This document shows positions 1 through 10,740 of a DNA stretch of 64,000 bases, piece after piece. Source of the stretch: Phoronis australis (taxonomy: Eukaryota > Phoronida > Phoronidae); assembly GCA_002633005.1 (NCBI GenBank), contig NMRA01000014.1:462467-526466 (forward strand), given 5' to 3'. Below the pieces are notes generated by a model. It saw only the letters and a program-made list of their open reading frames with translations, was not told the origin of the DNA and searched no databases. Each line of letters begins with the position of its first letter. Within the stretch, counting starts at the first letter, position 1. Both the position numbers and the translations under genes were made by a program.

Positions 1-837
1 GGCTCAGATCCAATTTCAAGTGTCAAATTCGGAACACGGCGCATTCGTAACGGAACTATGGCTAAGAATAGGCTCTCGCGCGATATCCCAGGCGACCGGC
101 AGTGGCGCTGCGCACTACGACCCCGTTTCTGTCGTCTGCTCCACTGTGCTATGAAGAAAATTTACTTCATTTTTCAAAGAAAATGGAACCTTAGTGACGA
201 TGAAAAAACAGAAGCTGTTGGTAAGATGTGAATTATAATCGAAGCCTTAGTGAATCACTCAGAAACTCATAATTCTCTCTTTGTCAAACCTTAACTTAAG
301 ACGATTTCCAAAGCAATCCCGTCATTATTGCCAACACGAAAAACGGATTTGGTCTTTTGGGCATTTGAAAACTATTTCAATTACAAAAAATTTGTTAAGA
401 ACCGATTGCACAAAATATAAAACATGTAATAAGCATTACAAAAAGAAGTAGATTTCGCGAGCAAACGATGTGGACCGTAAACAAGTAGGTTTCTTAATAC
501 AAGATTGGTAGTTAAATCGTGGTGGTGTTGCGGTAAAGCACGCGCGCTCTTTCCGCCAGGTCGTGAGTTCGAGTCTGTGGATCTTGCAGTTTTTCCTGTT
601 TAACATGTTCTTGTTTTTTTTTGTTTTTTTTTTGCTTTTTTATTCTTGGATATTACTTCAGGAATCAAGGAAAATGCTTGATTTTTAGAGGAAAAAACAG
701 AAAAATTTCCTGGGCAAACCCCCCTCCCGACCTCCCCCCATTCGGTGCTATACGCATCTACAATCGTGATTTGCGCAAATGCTTACAGCCGGACAAAATA
801 TTGGGCCCCCCCTTGTGATATCCCAGATCCGCCACTG
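1..837 (-). mobile_element. hAT-like non-autonomous element, truncated by window start
   Basis: The right edge ends in CCCAGATCCGCCACTG, the inverse of the CAGTGGCGGATCTAGG edge of the copy at 59794-60750. Matching blocks occur in reverse order in both copies: the stretch near AATTCGGAACACGGCGC, the AGTGGCGCTGCGCACTACGA-like stretch, a block beginning AAAACGGATTTGGTC, and a tRNA-like segment. The other end lies outside the window. CAGTGGCGGATC-type termini are typical of hAT-related MITEs (family knowledge). No transposase frame is visible. A third, more diverged copy lies near 51945-52540. Confidence 0.7.
518..580 (+). other. tRNA-like segment with A/B-box-like motifs inside the hAT-like element
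   Basis: TCGTGGTGGTGTTGCGGTAAAGC resembles a tRNA 5' half with an A box (written here only to locate it; the key part is GTGGTGTTGCGG). TCGTGAGTTCGAGTCT resembles a T arm with a B box. The same unit occurs on the minus strand in the copy at 59794-60750. It is probably a tRNA-derived pol III promoter fragment rather than a working tRNA, since no clean acceptor stem was found. Confidence 0.45.
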
Positions 838-1473
838 TTGCCAATGTGACTGGTGGGGCTTTCTACTCGGGCTGTACCCGACATGGGTGCACATTGCCTG
901 AGGAGAGCAGTATAAACAATCCGGTCGGCAAGAAATTTGAGACAGGGTGGCATCGTTATCTTCCATCCGATGTAGACATATGCTAATAGCTACGCCTCTG
1001 CCAACGACGGAATACGAGTCTAATCTTTGGTTATTTTGCATTGTTTAGCCTACATGCCTTTCGTCGATATGGATCAACAGTATTTAAAAACGCGTAAAAC
1101 ATGTAGCCATACGTCTACGACGTCGACTGCTGGGATCAGTTTGAAACTGAATATGGACCTTGACATTAACGTTAGTTTCTCGTGTGATTGCTACCAGGAA
1201 TCCTCCGTAGGCAATTCATAAAATCGACGTTTTGATGGGCAGGCATTTATACCTGTAAGGTAACATCCAGCGCGGATACCTGAGCATTTATAGAAGAACG
1301 TAATAACGTGTGATCTGATGAGATTTGAGCAGAAAACTTTGGCCGATTTTGTAGTTGAACATTAAAACAATTGGCATGAAACCTAAATTACTGACAGTGA
1401 TACTACAAAACGAGTTTTCAAAGGTAATAATGTTGGAGACTAAAGGTAATTGATGTATTGCATTTCATTTCAG
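838..1473 (+). other. Non-coding stretch upstream of first visible semaphorin exon
   Basis: No coding exon, promoter or signal peptide could be supported here. The first visible exon begins in phase 1, so at least one upstream coding exon must exist, probably outside the window. Confidence 0.4.
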
Positions 1474-1591
1474 GCCCTGAATTCCGAGATGTTTCAGTAC
1501 AGGGTTCGTACACTTTTAAGGGAAACCTACTTGAACCAGATTATTTCAGTGACTTAGTAATAGAAGATAGAGGTGTGTTCGTCGGGGGAAG
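1474..1591 (+). CDS. Semaphorin (copy 1) exon: start of sema domain
   Basis: The exon follows a TTTCATTTCAG acceptor and ends at AAG|GTAATC. It opens with the last two bases of a split codon (phase 1) and ends after two bases of one (phase 2). The translation includes SYTFKGNLLEPDYFSDL and IEDRGVFVGGR, matching the first strands of a sema propeller, where a hydrophobic strand leads to a V-G-A/G-R motif. Sema domains are extracellular seven-bladed propellers that bind plexins. The phase-1 start means the signal-peptide exon lies upstream and was not found. Exon 42338-42422 is the homologous start of the second sema copy. Confidence 0.82.
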
Positions 1592-2445
1592 GTAATCGAG
1601 TCTCTTACGTTAAATCAGTGTCATTAAAAGTCCCAAAGCGACCACTGTCGAAGATTTTCGATAACAAAAACTTTTACTTCATGGCGACATTAGTCTTTGG
1701 CCAGATGTACATGTATAAGAGGAAGGTGACAGCGCAAGTGATAACGATGTTCATGATCAACGTTTCAATTTAATGGCTTAAATCATCATCAGGTATGAGT
1801 CATGCAACAATCAACTTTATATCAAAGTGCAAGAGGTAGAGTATCTGTATTCAGCTATTTCAACCATATCCACCCAAATCTCATTTAATTAACTGAATTG
1901 TTGCTTCTGGTATCAAGGGTTTTTTCGTTGCTACCCTCACTCTTACCTTGTTCGTCAATTATTGAACACGCTGGAAACCTTGCACAATTAATTTTAATTG
2001 AGAAAAATCAACACCTCGTAATAGACATTCTCTTCCGATGTCACCATACTCCAGTTTCTTGCGATTAGCTCTTTTATTCTTGTTTCCCGCGGTTTCGCAT
2101 GTTTAAGAATAATTACCTGCCTCATTGCGTCCGAAAACAGAAATATTTCTCACCGGAGTACTATCCATAATACGTACCATGTATGGATCGACCCAAATAA
2201 GATCGTTGTCAGCATCCCTCGTTTTGGCACTGATGTCGTATGCTTCTTTACGGGTCACTGAATTCCTATAAATAAGACCTGTTTGCCTTTTTCGAGGTTT
2301 CTTCAACGTTTGGTTGCGTGACCTGTAAACACATTGTATGTGATACTGTGTGTTGGGAATTTCCCTATGCTCCACGACTAAGGCTCTCACAAGTCATGAT
2401 ATTGGTTCATAACAGTTTTTGAGTTTTTCGAATTCTTGTTTTCAG
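1592..2445 (+). other. Intron, no feature recognised
   Basis: The stretch is AT-rich. A 95-codon open frame on the minus strand (2103-2390) contains WVDPYMVRIMDSTPVRNI and looks protein-like, but I recognise no family and see no splice or promoter context, so it is not called a gene. Confidence 0.4.
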
Positions 2446-2491
2446 GTATTCTTTACATTGGTTGAGCACAGAAGATCTATCCAAGCTATCA
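2446..2491 (+). CDS. Semaphorin (copy 1) exon: 46-base sema exon
   Basis: A strong acceptor (CTTGTTTTCAG) is followed by one base completing Arg, then 15 codons reading YSLHWLSTEDLSKLS, and a GTAAGC donor. After the preceding VGGR this gives the expected sema pattern of V-G-x-R, then L-x-x-L, then E-D-L-S. The exon starts in phase 2 and ends in phase 0, agreeing with both neighbours. Such very short exons are easily missed by gene finders. A candidate homologue in the second copy (48705-48750) is also 46 bases long. Confidence 0.8.
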
Positions 2492-3239
2492 GTAAGCTAT
2501 TTTAGTTTTAAATCACTGAAGCTTTGGTTTGGATACATTTTATGAGCGCAAAGTGCTTCGTACATAACATGGTAAATTTTATGTGTAGTACTGTTTGTTA
2601 CTTATCACTCGAAGCCACCGACGCTAAGCGCAGATCGTCAAGCTGATCCACACCTTTGCCCTGTTAGTAGCCTTCTTCATACCATCTAAATTGAATAGAC
2701 CTATAGAACAACCTAGCCAGCGCTTGAGAATGGCACCTGGCCAAAACCTGTCAATTTAGGGAATCTGCTCATTCACGTTGTTGGGGACAGGTGACTCCAC
2801 TTTAATTACCTTGTAAAATTTTTGCTGCTTTAAGTCACAGTAAGTCTAGGTGATTTAATCTTGCATCAAGGAAGAATATACACGTGTAGTCAATGTACCT
2901 GTTGTTGAGATGCAACCAATACACCATAACATCAAGTCTCACAGAAACAGATTGAACCACCTGAGGGTTCAAGTAGTAAAAACAGTAATAGATTCAGACC
3001 TCCACGCAGAATGATGAACCCTACTCGCCTTTCATTGCGATCGTCGCCACATCTGCAATACCACTAACTACGAGAACACCCGACATTGTCTGAATCAGCA
3101 TCACGGTCTACACAACTCAATCCACTTCTGTCAAGAACTTTGGTTGAATTAAATAACCTTCAAGTAACTCCAAACGTAGTAAGAAAACTGACGGATGAAA
3201 TTGATTCCAAAAAGATGATGCTTCTGACAGCATAACTAG
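2492..3239 (+). other. Intron, probably diverged LINE 5' part
   Basis: No intact frame. It lies just upstream of the recognisable reverse transcriptase remnant and may be the same element, but no motif could be assigned. Confidence 0.3.
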
Positions 3240-3950
3240 CACCATACTGAAAATGTGTGTCATTAGCAATTCCACTTGCTAAGCTTTTCAACAAACTGCT
3301 GCCATCCATCCAGCTGGAAGACTTGGAGTATGACCCCCGTTCACAAGAAAGTTTAAACTGCTGGGGTTTCTAAGTACAGACCTGTTAGTCAACTTGTACT
3401 CTATCTAAATTGTTCACAATGAATGTTTTCTCGTCTGTATACAAACTCATGCAGTACAATAATCTATTATATTCAGTCCAGTTCGGTTTTGTGCCTGGGA
3501 AAAGTACTGTTATCCAATTAATTGAAATTATCCACACCATTCACTCTGAATTTCTGAATGGCAACAACGCCAGGTCTGTCCTTTTGGATTTAGCTTCAGC
3601 ATTGGACGCTGTACCTCATGACTTGCTATTTATTAAATTAAAATCTTATGGAATCACAGGCTATTTGCTCAGGTCATTCACATCTTATCATTTCTATCGC
3701 TCCTTTAGGGTCAGAGTTGACGGTGTGTTTTTTAGTGAAACTCTCGTAGTTTTACAAATACCGGGGGCCTCAAGGTAGTATTTCTGGGGCCATTACTATT
3801 CTGCATTTTCCTGAATGATATACCAGACTCACTTCATTGCAAGTGTTATTATGTATGCAGACGATGTCTGTATCTTCTATTCATTCCCTAAAGAAAACCT
3901 TGAAGAATATTTCCGTTTCCAAACTGATCTTGATTTACATTGTGGTCCAT
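3240..3950 (+). pseudogene. Non-LTR retrotransposon reverse transcriptase fragment
   Basis: The stretch reads as a degraded LINE reverse transcriptase. Before 3410 there are traces such as PLAKLFNKLLPS. The 3410-3778 frame holds QFGFVPGKSTVIQLIEIIH, LLDLASALDAVPHDLL and KLKSYGITGYLL, corresponding to fingers and palm motifs. After a stop at about 3777, MYADDVCIFYS carries the catalytic Y-A-D-D box in another frame. The D of the first catalytic motif survives in LLDLA. Jockey/CR1-type LINEs carry this arrangement. It is broken by frameshifts and stops, with no endonuclease or tail seen. Confidence 0.75.
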
Positions 3951-4151
3951 AAATGGTCCGTGACTTGGTGAACGAATTTCAACCAAAAACAGGTAATGAT
4001 GTAACATTCATCTCTCGTCTTAGAAAGTTAAATTTATCGATATTACCCTCGTTCATAATTTAATACCTAAAAAGTTCTCACCGTCATCTTGGTGCAAATG
4101 CACTCCTCGGCATCATTCAGTTGTACCCATACCATGTGTCAGACGATTAAC

Positions 4152-5033
4152 TGTGGGTTTGTTTAAAAGGTAGCTTTGCTTTGAGATTGTGCCTAGATGG
4201 AGAGTGAATAATCGAATCCAGTAATTAATTTTATTATATGAAAATCCCTGATTAGACAAGTGAAATCGGTTCTTAATTAAGTAATCAACAACAAGGAAGA
4301 GTAACTACGCAAGCACACTATTTAAAGATTACTTCAATCAATCAACCAAAATAATCAAATGTCGTGTCTGCCATCCAAGCTAGGACTCTCCACTTTTTGG
4401 ATGACTGCCCTGTTGGTGAATCTTCGAACTACAAACCGTGTATAGCGACAGTGTACTTGCTGGTCACCGTCTCTGGTGATGCAACACTTGCAGACAATTT
4501 CGTCTACCCGCGATTCTTCCTGCTGGTCACAGTCTCTGGCTGGTGACCGAACACTTCAGGTAATATCTTACTACCCACGATGCAAGTGCCAAGCTCTTAG
4601 TTAACTTCCTGTTCTTTAACCCTTACCCTTGCCAAGATCCTTTCTAGAATCTTCCACGAGATGGCTGTGTCGTACAATTTCCTCTGTACACCGGAGCAAT
4701 TCTATATGCTGCAACTACTATAGCTTATCTGAATTTCATTTTGACTTAAGCCCATATTATATTCTACTTATTTAGTGATTGGTTAATAAAAACACATGGC
4801 CATATCCAATAATAACATTGGCTGTTACAGTTTGTTCTCACAATTTTCTAGAATCTCTAGAGTACTTTGACCCCAGAACCCAAAGTTGTAAACACAATTT
4901 AAAAATAGATTTTAACGTCAAAGTACAAGTCAGCAAGTCTGACCCCATGATTTAAATGTACATATGCACAAAGTTTGGGCACCTTAAAATGGATCTATTC
5001 TTACTAATTACTTAATTAATATTTATTCTGACA
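4152..5033 (-). repeat. 3' LTR of the Gmr1-like element
   Basis: The stretch aligns along its length with 9618-10483, for example TTTGCTTTGAGATTG, the GTGTACTTGCTGGTCACCGT block and ATGGATCTATT near the other end. On the + strand it starts TGTGGGTTTG and ends ATTCTGACA, giving TG...CA ends in element orientation. The purine-rich GAGGAGGGGC (reverse of about 5039-5048) lies just inside and fits a polypurine tract. A heat-shock-element-like array is at 4642-4661 and another at 4845-4863. Confidence 0.8.
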
Positions 5034-5232
5034 AATAAGCCCCTCCTCAAGAAAATACTTCTTAAGATTTTCTCAACATGGAAGACTTAAATATTGATTA
5101 ACACTTAGATCTACTACCCAATTTCCATGAATCTTCAATACTCTAACCGACTCAGGTAATCGGCACCAACATTCTCTGAGCCTTTGATAGCTTCAACCTT
5201 AAATCGATAGTTTTGCAATAACAAGGCCCACC

Positions 5233-5676
5233 TTATGATGCGTACATTGACTGTATGTAAGCCAGGCGTTGATGGTCAGTAGGAGTTATAGATTCTTTAC
5301 CATACAAGTAATTTGCAAATTTTCTGATGGCAAAAATAATAGCCAAACATTCACCCTCAATGACTGAGTAATTCCGTTCCCGAAGTAACAATCTTTTACT
5401 AGAACATGCTAGTGGGAACCTGATATCATCACACTCCTGCAACAAAATACAGCCTATACCAGTATCTGACGCATCAGTCTGAACAATAAAAGGTTTACTG
5501 AAATCGGATAATCTTAGTATGTGTGCTCTCGTCAGCACGTCTCGAAGAGTGTCGAACGCATGCTGCTGAGCTTCTTCCCGTTGCACGGTGTTAGGCTGTT
5601 TTTTCGTTATGATCCCAGTAAGTGGGAAGGCGATTTCAGCGAATTTTGGGATGAATTTTCTGTAGTATCTAGCCAA
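5233..5676 (-). pseudogene. Gmr1-like pol: RNase H domain with RT tail
   Basis: The frame continues from the reverse transcriptase and begins with the connection region ARYYRKFIPKFAEIA. RNase H motifs follow: VQTDASDTGIGCILLQE (first catalytic Asp), YSVIEGECLAI (catalytic Glu) and TPTDHQRL (T-D-H box). The enzyme degrades the RNA strand of the replication hybrid. Apart from the frame break against the RT, the domain core looks well kept. It is the last coding part before the polypurine tract and the 3' LTR. Confidence 0.8.
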
Positions 5677-5694
5677 CCCAAGAAAAGAACGAAC

Positions 5695-6817
5695 TTATTT
5701 CTTCGTTCTGGGTCGTGGTGCATCTCGGATGCGTCCCAACTTTTCTCCATCCATTGCCAGGGGCCCTTCATCGACCACATGTCCAACCAAATCGACGGAT
5801 CGAGATCCAACCGAACACTTGGTGGGTAGAATCGTTAGTCCAGCCTTTCGCACACGTTGGAAGGTATCTCGCAAGGTGGCAAGGTGTTCAGTCCAGGTCT
5901 TATTATGGCACAGAATGTCATCCACATAATGTTCTGTATTATGTGCTCCTGCCAACGTCTTCCTCATCATGCGGTTGAAGGTCGCTGCCAAATTTACCAG
6001 ACCAAATGGCATCTTTACGAACTTGTAGCAACCACCTGGTACTACAAACGAGGTCTTGGATCGTGATTCTTCGGCGACAATGACTTGCCAGTATCCTTTA
6101 CTTAGGTCAATTTTCGTAAAATACTGATCTTTACTGATTCCAGTCACCAGGATTGCCCATAGGTTCCGAGTCGAACTTGGTGATGGCGTTCAATCGACGA
6201 AAATTGATACAAAATCGATTTGAACCGTCCTTCTTCTTCAGTAAGACCATCGGAGAGCTGTAGGGAGCATTGGATGGTACTATGACTCCAAACTTCAACA
6301 TGTTGCCAATTTCCTCCTGTACAACGGTCCGTGTGGCACATGGCAGGGGATACGGCTTGACTCTCACCGGCTCTTCACTGATGGTCTCAACCTTGTGCTC
6401 AACCAGATGGGTCGTACCTGGTACTTCACTAAAGATGTCAGAGTTCTCTTCCAGCAGACTTGTCACCTCCCTTCGTTGGCTAGTAGTGAGCTCGTCTGAT
6501 ATCTTGACACCTTTGTACGTTTCTTTTTGGTTTGTCGATCCCAGCTCTAGAAGATGTTCATCATCGAAAACACCAACTTCATTGTCCATTTCAGGCTGCA
6601 GTACAGCTATGGCTGCGATGTCAGAATTCTGATCTGCATCACCTTTACTTGCAGCCCCACTTTGATCACGAGATATGTAGAGTTTCAACAGGTTGGCATG
6701 GTATGTCTTGGTCTTTCCACCAACCCTTAATCGGTAGTCCATTTTATTGAGTAACTCGGTCACTTCATAGGGACCCCTCAACTGGAGTAACAGCTTGTTA
6801 CTGTGGGTTGGTAACAA
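5695..6817 (-). pseudogene. Gmr1-like pol: reverse transcriptase, frameshifted
   Basis: Two minus-strand frames cover the domain. The upstream one (6817-6131) carries an integrase C-terminal tail such as YEVTELLNKMDYRLRV, then EEIGNMLKFGVIVPS and SSPMVLLKKKDG. The downstream one (6147-5695) holds FTKIDLSKGYWQV (first catalytic Asp), MPFGLVNLAATFNRMM, and the catalytic YVDD box in EHYVDDILC. The switch at about 6131-6147 is a frameshift between the fingers and palm. The position after the integrase is what sets this element apart from ordinary gypsy pol. Confidence 0.85.
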
Positions 6818-6834
6818 TATTAAGACTTGATCTC

Positions 6835-7818
6835 CTACTTTGAAGCTACACCAGCATTTCGTAAGTTTTCCCGCACCAGTTCACATGTCTCTTCCATACG
6901 ATGTCGCAAGTCGAGGACATACTCATAAGTATTCCGTACGTCTGGTGCTTCATTGCCAGTCCACAACTCTTTAAGCACCCGCATGTGCCCTCTTACGGTT
7001 CTACCATACGACAGTTCAAATGGCGAGAAACCTGTGCTCACTTGTGGTACCTCTCGGTAGGCGAACAGTACTGCTGGTAAGTACCGGTCCCAATCTTGTG
7101 GACGGTCTTGGCACATTTTCTTAAGCATACTCTTCAGTACACCGTTAATACGCCCACGCAATCCATTGCATTTCGGATTTTACGGAGTGGTGAACAGTTG
7201 CTTCATGGATATCAACCGTGCAACTTCTTACAGTACTTCTGAGGTAAACTGTGTCCCACAGTCACTAAGCACCTCTCGTGGAAAGCCAATTCTACAGAAG
7301 GTTTCAAACAGTGCTTCTGCGACTCTCTCAGCTTCTATTCTAGGTAGAGGGACTGCCTCTGGGTATCTTGTGGCATAGTCTACGATAGTGAGAATGTAAC
7401 GGTTGCCTCTGTCTGTGATTGGCGACACAAGACCAATCAAATCAACAGCTATACGCTGGAACGGTTCTTCCATAAGCAGCATCTCGCCCAATGGCATTTT
7501 AGAGATCATGTTCTTAGGAGTCGTTCGCTTGCAGATGTCACATGATCTGCGGAAACGATTTATGTCACTGCCAACTCCTGGACAATAAAAGCTACTGGCT
7601 ATTCTATCACTGGTCTTGTTCACACCAAGGTGCTCACCAACGATTGACTCGTGAGCTAGCGTCATAACCTGTTGTCGATATTTGACAGGGACAAGTATCT
7701 GACGCAATTCTTTGGGGTTATCAGCATACACTCGGTACAGGACCCCCTTCTGCTTCTCATACCAGTATTGATCTCTATCACGTGTTCTTGCTGGTTTGTC
7801 TTTCTCAACAAGTTCCAT
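6835..7818 (-). pseudogene. Gmr1-like pol: integrase with stops and lost catalytic Glu
   Basis: The N-terminal zinc-binding region is visible as AHESIVGEHLG (two His) and SCDICKR (two Cys). The catalytic core has RIAVDLIGL (first Asp) and LSDCGTQFTSEVL (second Asp). Reading on in the same frame across 7162-7228 gives two stop codons. Then comes CNGLRGRINGVLKSMLKKM, where the position expected for the catalytic Glu is Gly. The core ends in DWDRYLPAVLFAYREVP and STGFSPFELSYGR. The integrase inserts the cDNA in living relatives, but this copy cannot. The stretch before the core carries a chromatin-distal linker of unknown role. Confidence 0.85.
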
Positions 7819-7827
7819 GAGCTTACG

Positions 7828-8225
7828 TCAGGAAGGATCATGTTGTTGCTCGTCCTTCAATTTGCTGACGTCGAGACTTTCCACTCCGGATGGAGTCACC
7901 GCCAAAGGCTGAATAGGTTTCTCTCTCTTCATAGCCTGTGCTCTAGTAGTGACTGCGGACATGACACTATCTCGTGGCTGCCAATTGAAATCTGGATCCT
8001 TGCTGACGTCAACAGCACTCCCTATGATGAGGTCGTACATGGGTGTTCTTATACACAACGCTTTGATTTCACCAAGGAAGTATGGAGTGTCTACCTCAAT
8101 CTTCGCTATGGGAAAGGATCGTGCTGTGCCATCTATTAGCACACATGTGTTGTTTCCCCGTCAGTTGATTTTTTGACCAGGGACGTCTTCACCGCTGCAC
8201 TACTGCAACCAGTGTCACGCATCAT
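7828..8225 (-). pseudogene. Gmr1-like aspartic protease, frameshifted
   Basis: A minus-strand reading of about 8225-8160 gives MRDTGCSSAAVKTSLV, whose D-T-G (complement of 8208-8216) matches the retroviral-type aspartic protease active site. After a stop the frame changes to LIDGTARSFPIAKIEVDTPY and IRTPMYDLIIGSAVD, resembling the flap and the final I-I-G motif. The protease cleaves the Gag-Pol polyprotein in living elements. It sits between Gag and integrase, as expected. Confidence 0.7.
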
Positions 8226-8466
8226 GCGCATTTATTTCTCGTTGACGTAACTGTCACTAACGGGCATATTGTGGTCAGCTGGAGGTTCTTTGTGCTTGTC
8301 ACAGGCTCCTGTCTCTAGGGGTATCGATGTCCCATCGACTAACTTCAGACAGCCATCAACTATGTGCTGCTCTACCGGGCTACCCGTTGCTACCACAGCT
8401 TGACACATTCCTGCCTTCTTGGTGTCTTCTTTCTTAGTCCGTTCTTGCTGCGTGGAGGACGATTGC

Positions 8467-9380
8467 TCACTTGCAGCGGAACTTTTTTACTGTGGTAGTT
8501 TCATCCAGCAGTCCCTGGTTAGATGACCCTTGCGATGCCATGTCACCCTTGTTTCTGGTCATTGACGGACGAGGAGTCTCTGTCCTTCGTTCTTCTGTGT
8601 TGCTTGGCGGTGCCTGTCTTCCCGCTACCTGTCCCAAGTCTTTCTTTGCAAACCCTTTGCCCAACCAACCAGTACAGTGGGCGTCCATGTACTGTTGAGC
8701 AATGGCAGACATCTCGTCGAAGGTCTTCTGTTTCCGTTCCCTCAGGAATACCGACATCTCAGGATGACATACTCTCGGATCAGTAAGTCTCTGATACCAT
8801 CATAAGTCACCTCGACCTCCGCCAGTTGTGTCCATCGGTCAAAGAACCTTTTCAGTTTTGCCCCGAATTGGAACACGTTTTCACCCCTTTCAGGCTTGGA
8901 CTCTCTGAACTTTCGTCGGAACCCGTCTTCGATTAGCTCATACCTATGCAGCAGCGCCACCTTTAGTTGGTCATAGTTGTTGGACGGCATATTGTTGAAC
9001 ACCTGTAGGCCTTAACCCGTCAACAATGGACTCAAATCCACAGCCCACTCCAATTTATCACACTTCTGGCTTGTGGAAAATGTCTCAAATCGGGCTGGGA
9101 AGGCATCCATGTCGTCGAAGGGCTTGTCGAACCTTGGCAGTTTGGGACGACTGGTAAGTACACCACTGCTTGAAGCCCCACCACTAGGTGTCGCTTTGAG
9201 CTCAATCTCAATAACTTGGGTCCGCTCTGCTTGTTCCCGTGCAAGCTCTGCCTTTTCCAGTTCTTGTTTATGGGCACGCTCTGCTTGTTCTTGTGCAAGC
9301 TCTACCTTTTCCAGCTCTTGTTCATGGACGCGCTCTGCCTGTTCCAGTTCTCGTTTAAGGGCACGCTTTTTACGCTCCAA
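8467..9380 (-). pseudogene. Gmr1-like Gag, SCAN-related capsid, frameshifted
   Basis: Three overlapping minus-strand frames form one Gag. The N-terminus (9380-9012) is a charged coiled coil with repeated QAERAHKQELEKAEL-like units, followed by RPKLPRFDKPFDDMDAF. The middle frame (9002-8742) has DQLKVALLHRYELIEDGFRR and GENVFQFGAKLKRFFDRW. The last frame (8757-8467) has VFLRERKQKTFDEM. This resembles the Gag capsid region from which the vertebrate SCAN domain is thought to derive, consistent with the Gmr1 assignment. A stop near 9015 and a frame change near 8750 break it. No clear zinc knuckle was seen. Confidence 0.75.
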
Positions 9381-9617
9381 GGCCTACCGCAAGAACTCCT
9401 CTGCGCACTTCCCTAACTCTTCACCGGTATAACCAAATTGTTTTGCTTGCGCAATATAATTTTCAAAATCCAGTTTAGATGAAGGGTTTTATTCCTAGAA
9501 TGCACTTTCTTAATTAATATTCAAACGGTAATTACTGAATTATAAACAATTCAACACAATCACGTAAACCTTTATTTAAACTCTCCCGGACTAGCCCCGA
9601 TTTGTCCGACGCTTGAC

Positions 9618-10483
9618 TATGGGTTTGTTTAAAAAATAGCTATGCTTTGAGATTGAGCGTAGGCGGAGAGTGAATAATGAAATCCAGTAATTACTTTATT
9701 ATATGATAAGCCCCAATTAGACATGTGAAACCTATTGGTAATTAGCAATCAACTACAAAGAAAAGTAACTACGCTAGCAACCTCTTTAAACATTACTTCA
9801 CTCAATCAACCAAAATAATCAAATGATTTATTTGCTATCCAAGCTTAGACTCTCCACCTGTTGGATGACTGTCCTGTTGGTGAATCTTCGAACTACACAG
9901 TGTATAGCGACAGTGTACTTGCTGGTCACCGTCTCTGGTGATGGCACACTTGCAGGCAATTTCTTCTACCCGCCATTCTTCCTACTGGTCACAGTCTCTG
10001 GCTGGTGACGCAAAAATTCAAGTAGTAACTTACCACCCACGATGCAAGTGACTAGCTCTTAGTTAACTTCCTGTTCGTTAACCCGTGCTCTTGCCAAGAT
10101 CCTTCCTAGAATCTTCCACGAGATGGCTCGGTCGTACAATTTCCTTTGTACACCATAGCAAGTCCTTATGCTTCAACTACTCTAGCTCATCTGAATTTCT
10201 CTTTGACTTAAACCCATATTCCACTTATTTAGTGATTTGTTAATAAAACCACATGATCATATCCAATCATACATACAGTTTGTTCCCAGAATTTTCTAGA
10301 ATCTCTAGAGTACTTTGACCCCAGAACCTAAAGTTGTAAACACAACTTAAAAATAGATTTTGACGTTAAAGTACATGTCAACAACTCTGACCCCATGATT
10401 TAAAAGTACATGTACATATGCACAAATTTTGGGCAACGTAAAATGGATCTATTTTTACTAATTACTTAAGCAATATTCTGACA
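9618..10483 (-). repeat. 5' LTR of the Gmr1-like element
   Basis: Partner of 4152-5033, with the same internal blocks and the ATTCTGACA end. The inner edge reads TATGGGTTTG instead of TGTGGGTTTG, so one terminal base is mutated. Heat-shock-element-like arrays are at 10103-10123 and 10283-10308. The two LTRs differ at many positions and by small indels, so the insertion is old. The sequence just inside (9590-9617) gave no confident primer-binding site. Confidence 0.8.
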
Positions 10484-10499
10484 CCATGCAAGTCTGACA

Positions 10500-10740
10500 T
10501 AATTAACAGTTAAACCTGGGTCTTACCAAGTCTAAAGTTAAACATGGTTAAAGATCTTAATACAGGTCTAAAGAATATAGACCTCGTTGGTGAAATGAAA
10601 ACTGACTCAGACCAGGTCTAAACTGGAGTTAAACCAGGTTTTACTAGAACACTGCTCTAAAAGTTAAACCACCTTGATGAAATGCAGACTATCCTTAAAC
10701 CTGGTCTAAGTCCAGTTTAAACCAGGTTTAACTTTAAAGC
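10500..10740. repeat. MITE-like repeat with AGTTAAACCTGG-type inverted ends
   Basis: The left side has AACAGTTAAACCTGGGTC and the right side has AACCAGGTTTAACTTTAAAG, which are inverted relative to each other. Inside are several copies of AGGTCTAAA- and CAGGTTTAA-like words. No frame is coding. It abuts the 5' LTR of the gypsy element. Confidence 0.5.

Larger units (their letters stand above)
4152..10483 (-). mobile_element. Degenerate Ty3/gypsy LTR retrotransposon, Gmr1-like domain order
   Basis: Two similar long repeats of about 870 bases flank a minus-strand internal region of about 4.6 kb. In element orientation the domains run Gag (9380 to 8467), protease (about 8216 to 7828), integrase (7818 to 6835), reverse transcriptase (6817 to 5695) and RNase H (5676 to 5233). 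Integrase before reverse transcriptase is the Ty1/copia order, but the sequences look like Ty3/gypsy, which is the hallmark of Gmr1-like elements. The LTRs read TGTCAGAATA...ACCCACA in element orientation. Multiple stops and frameshifts show that it is dead. No target-site duplication was recognised. It lies in the intron between exons 2446-2491 and 11100-11273, antisense to the host gene. Confidence 0.85.

Noticed and set aside
1027-1221. Thr/Ser-containing frame upstream of the first sema exon, somewhat like the mucin-like exon
   Set aside because: No acceptor and donor give a phase-1 exit without a stop, and the resemblance is limited to a few Thr/Ser residues.
4364-4546. Short frame repeated at 9823-10008
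   Set aside because: Both lie within the LTRs and are similar only because the LTRs are.
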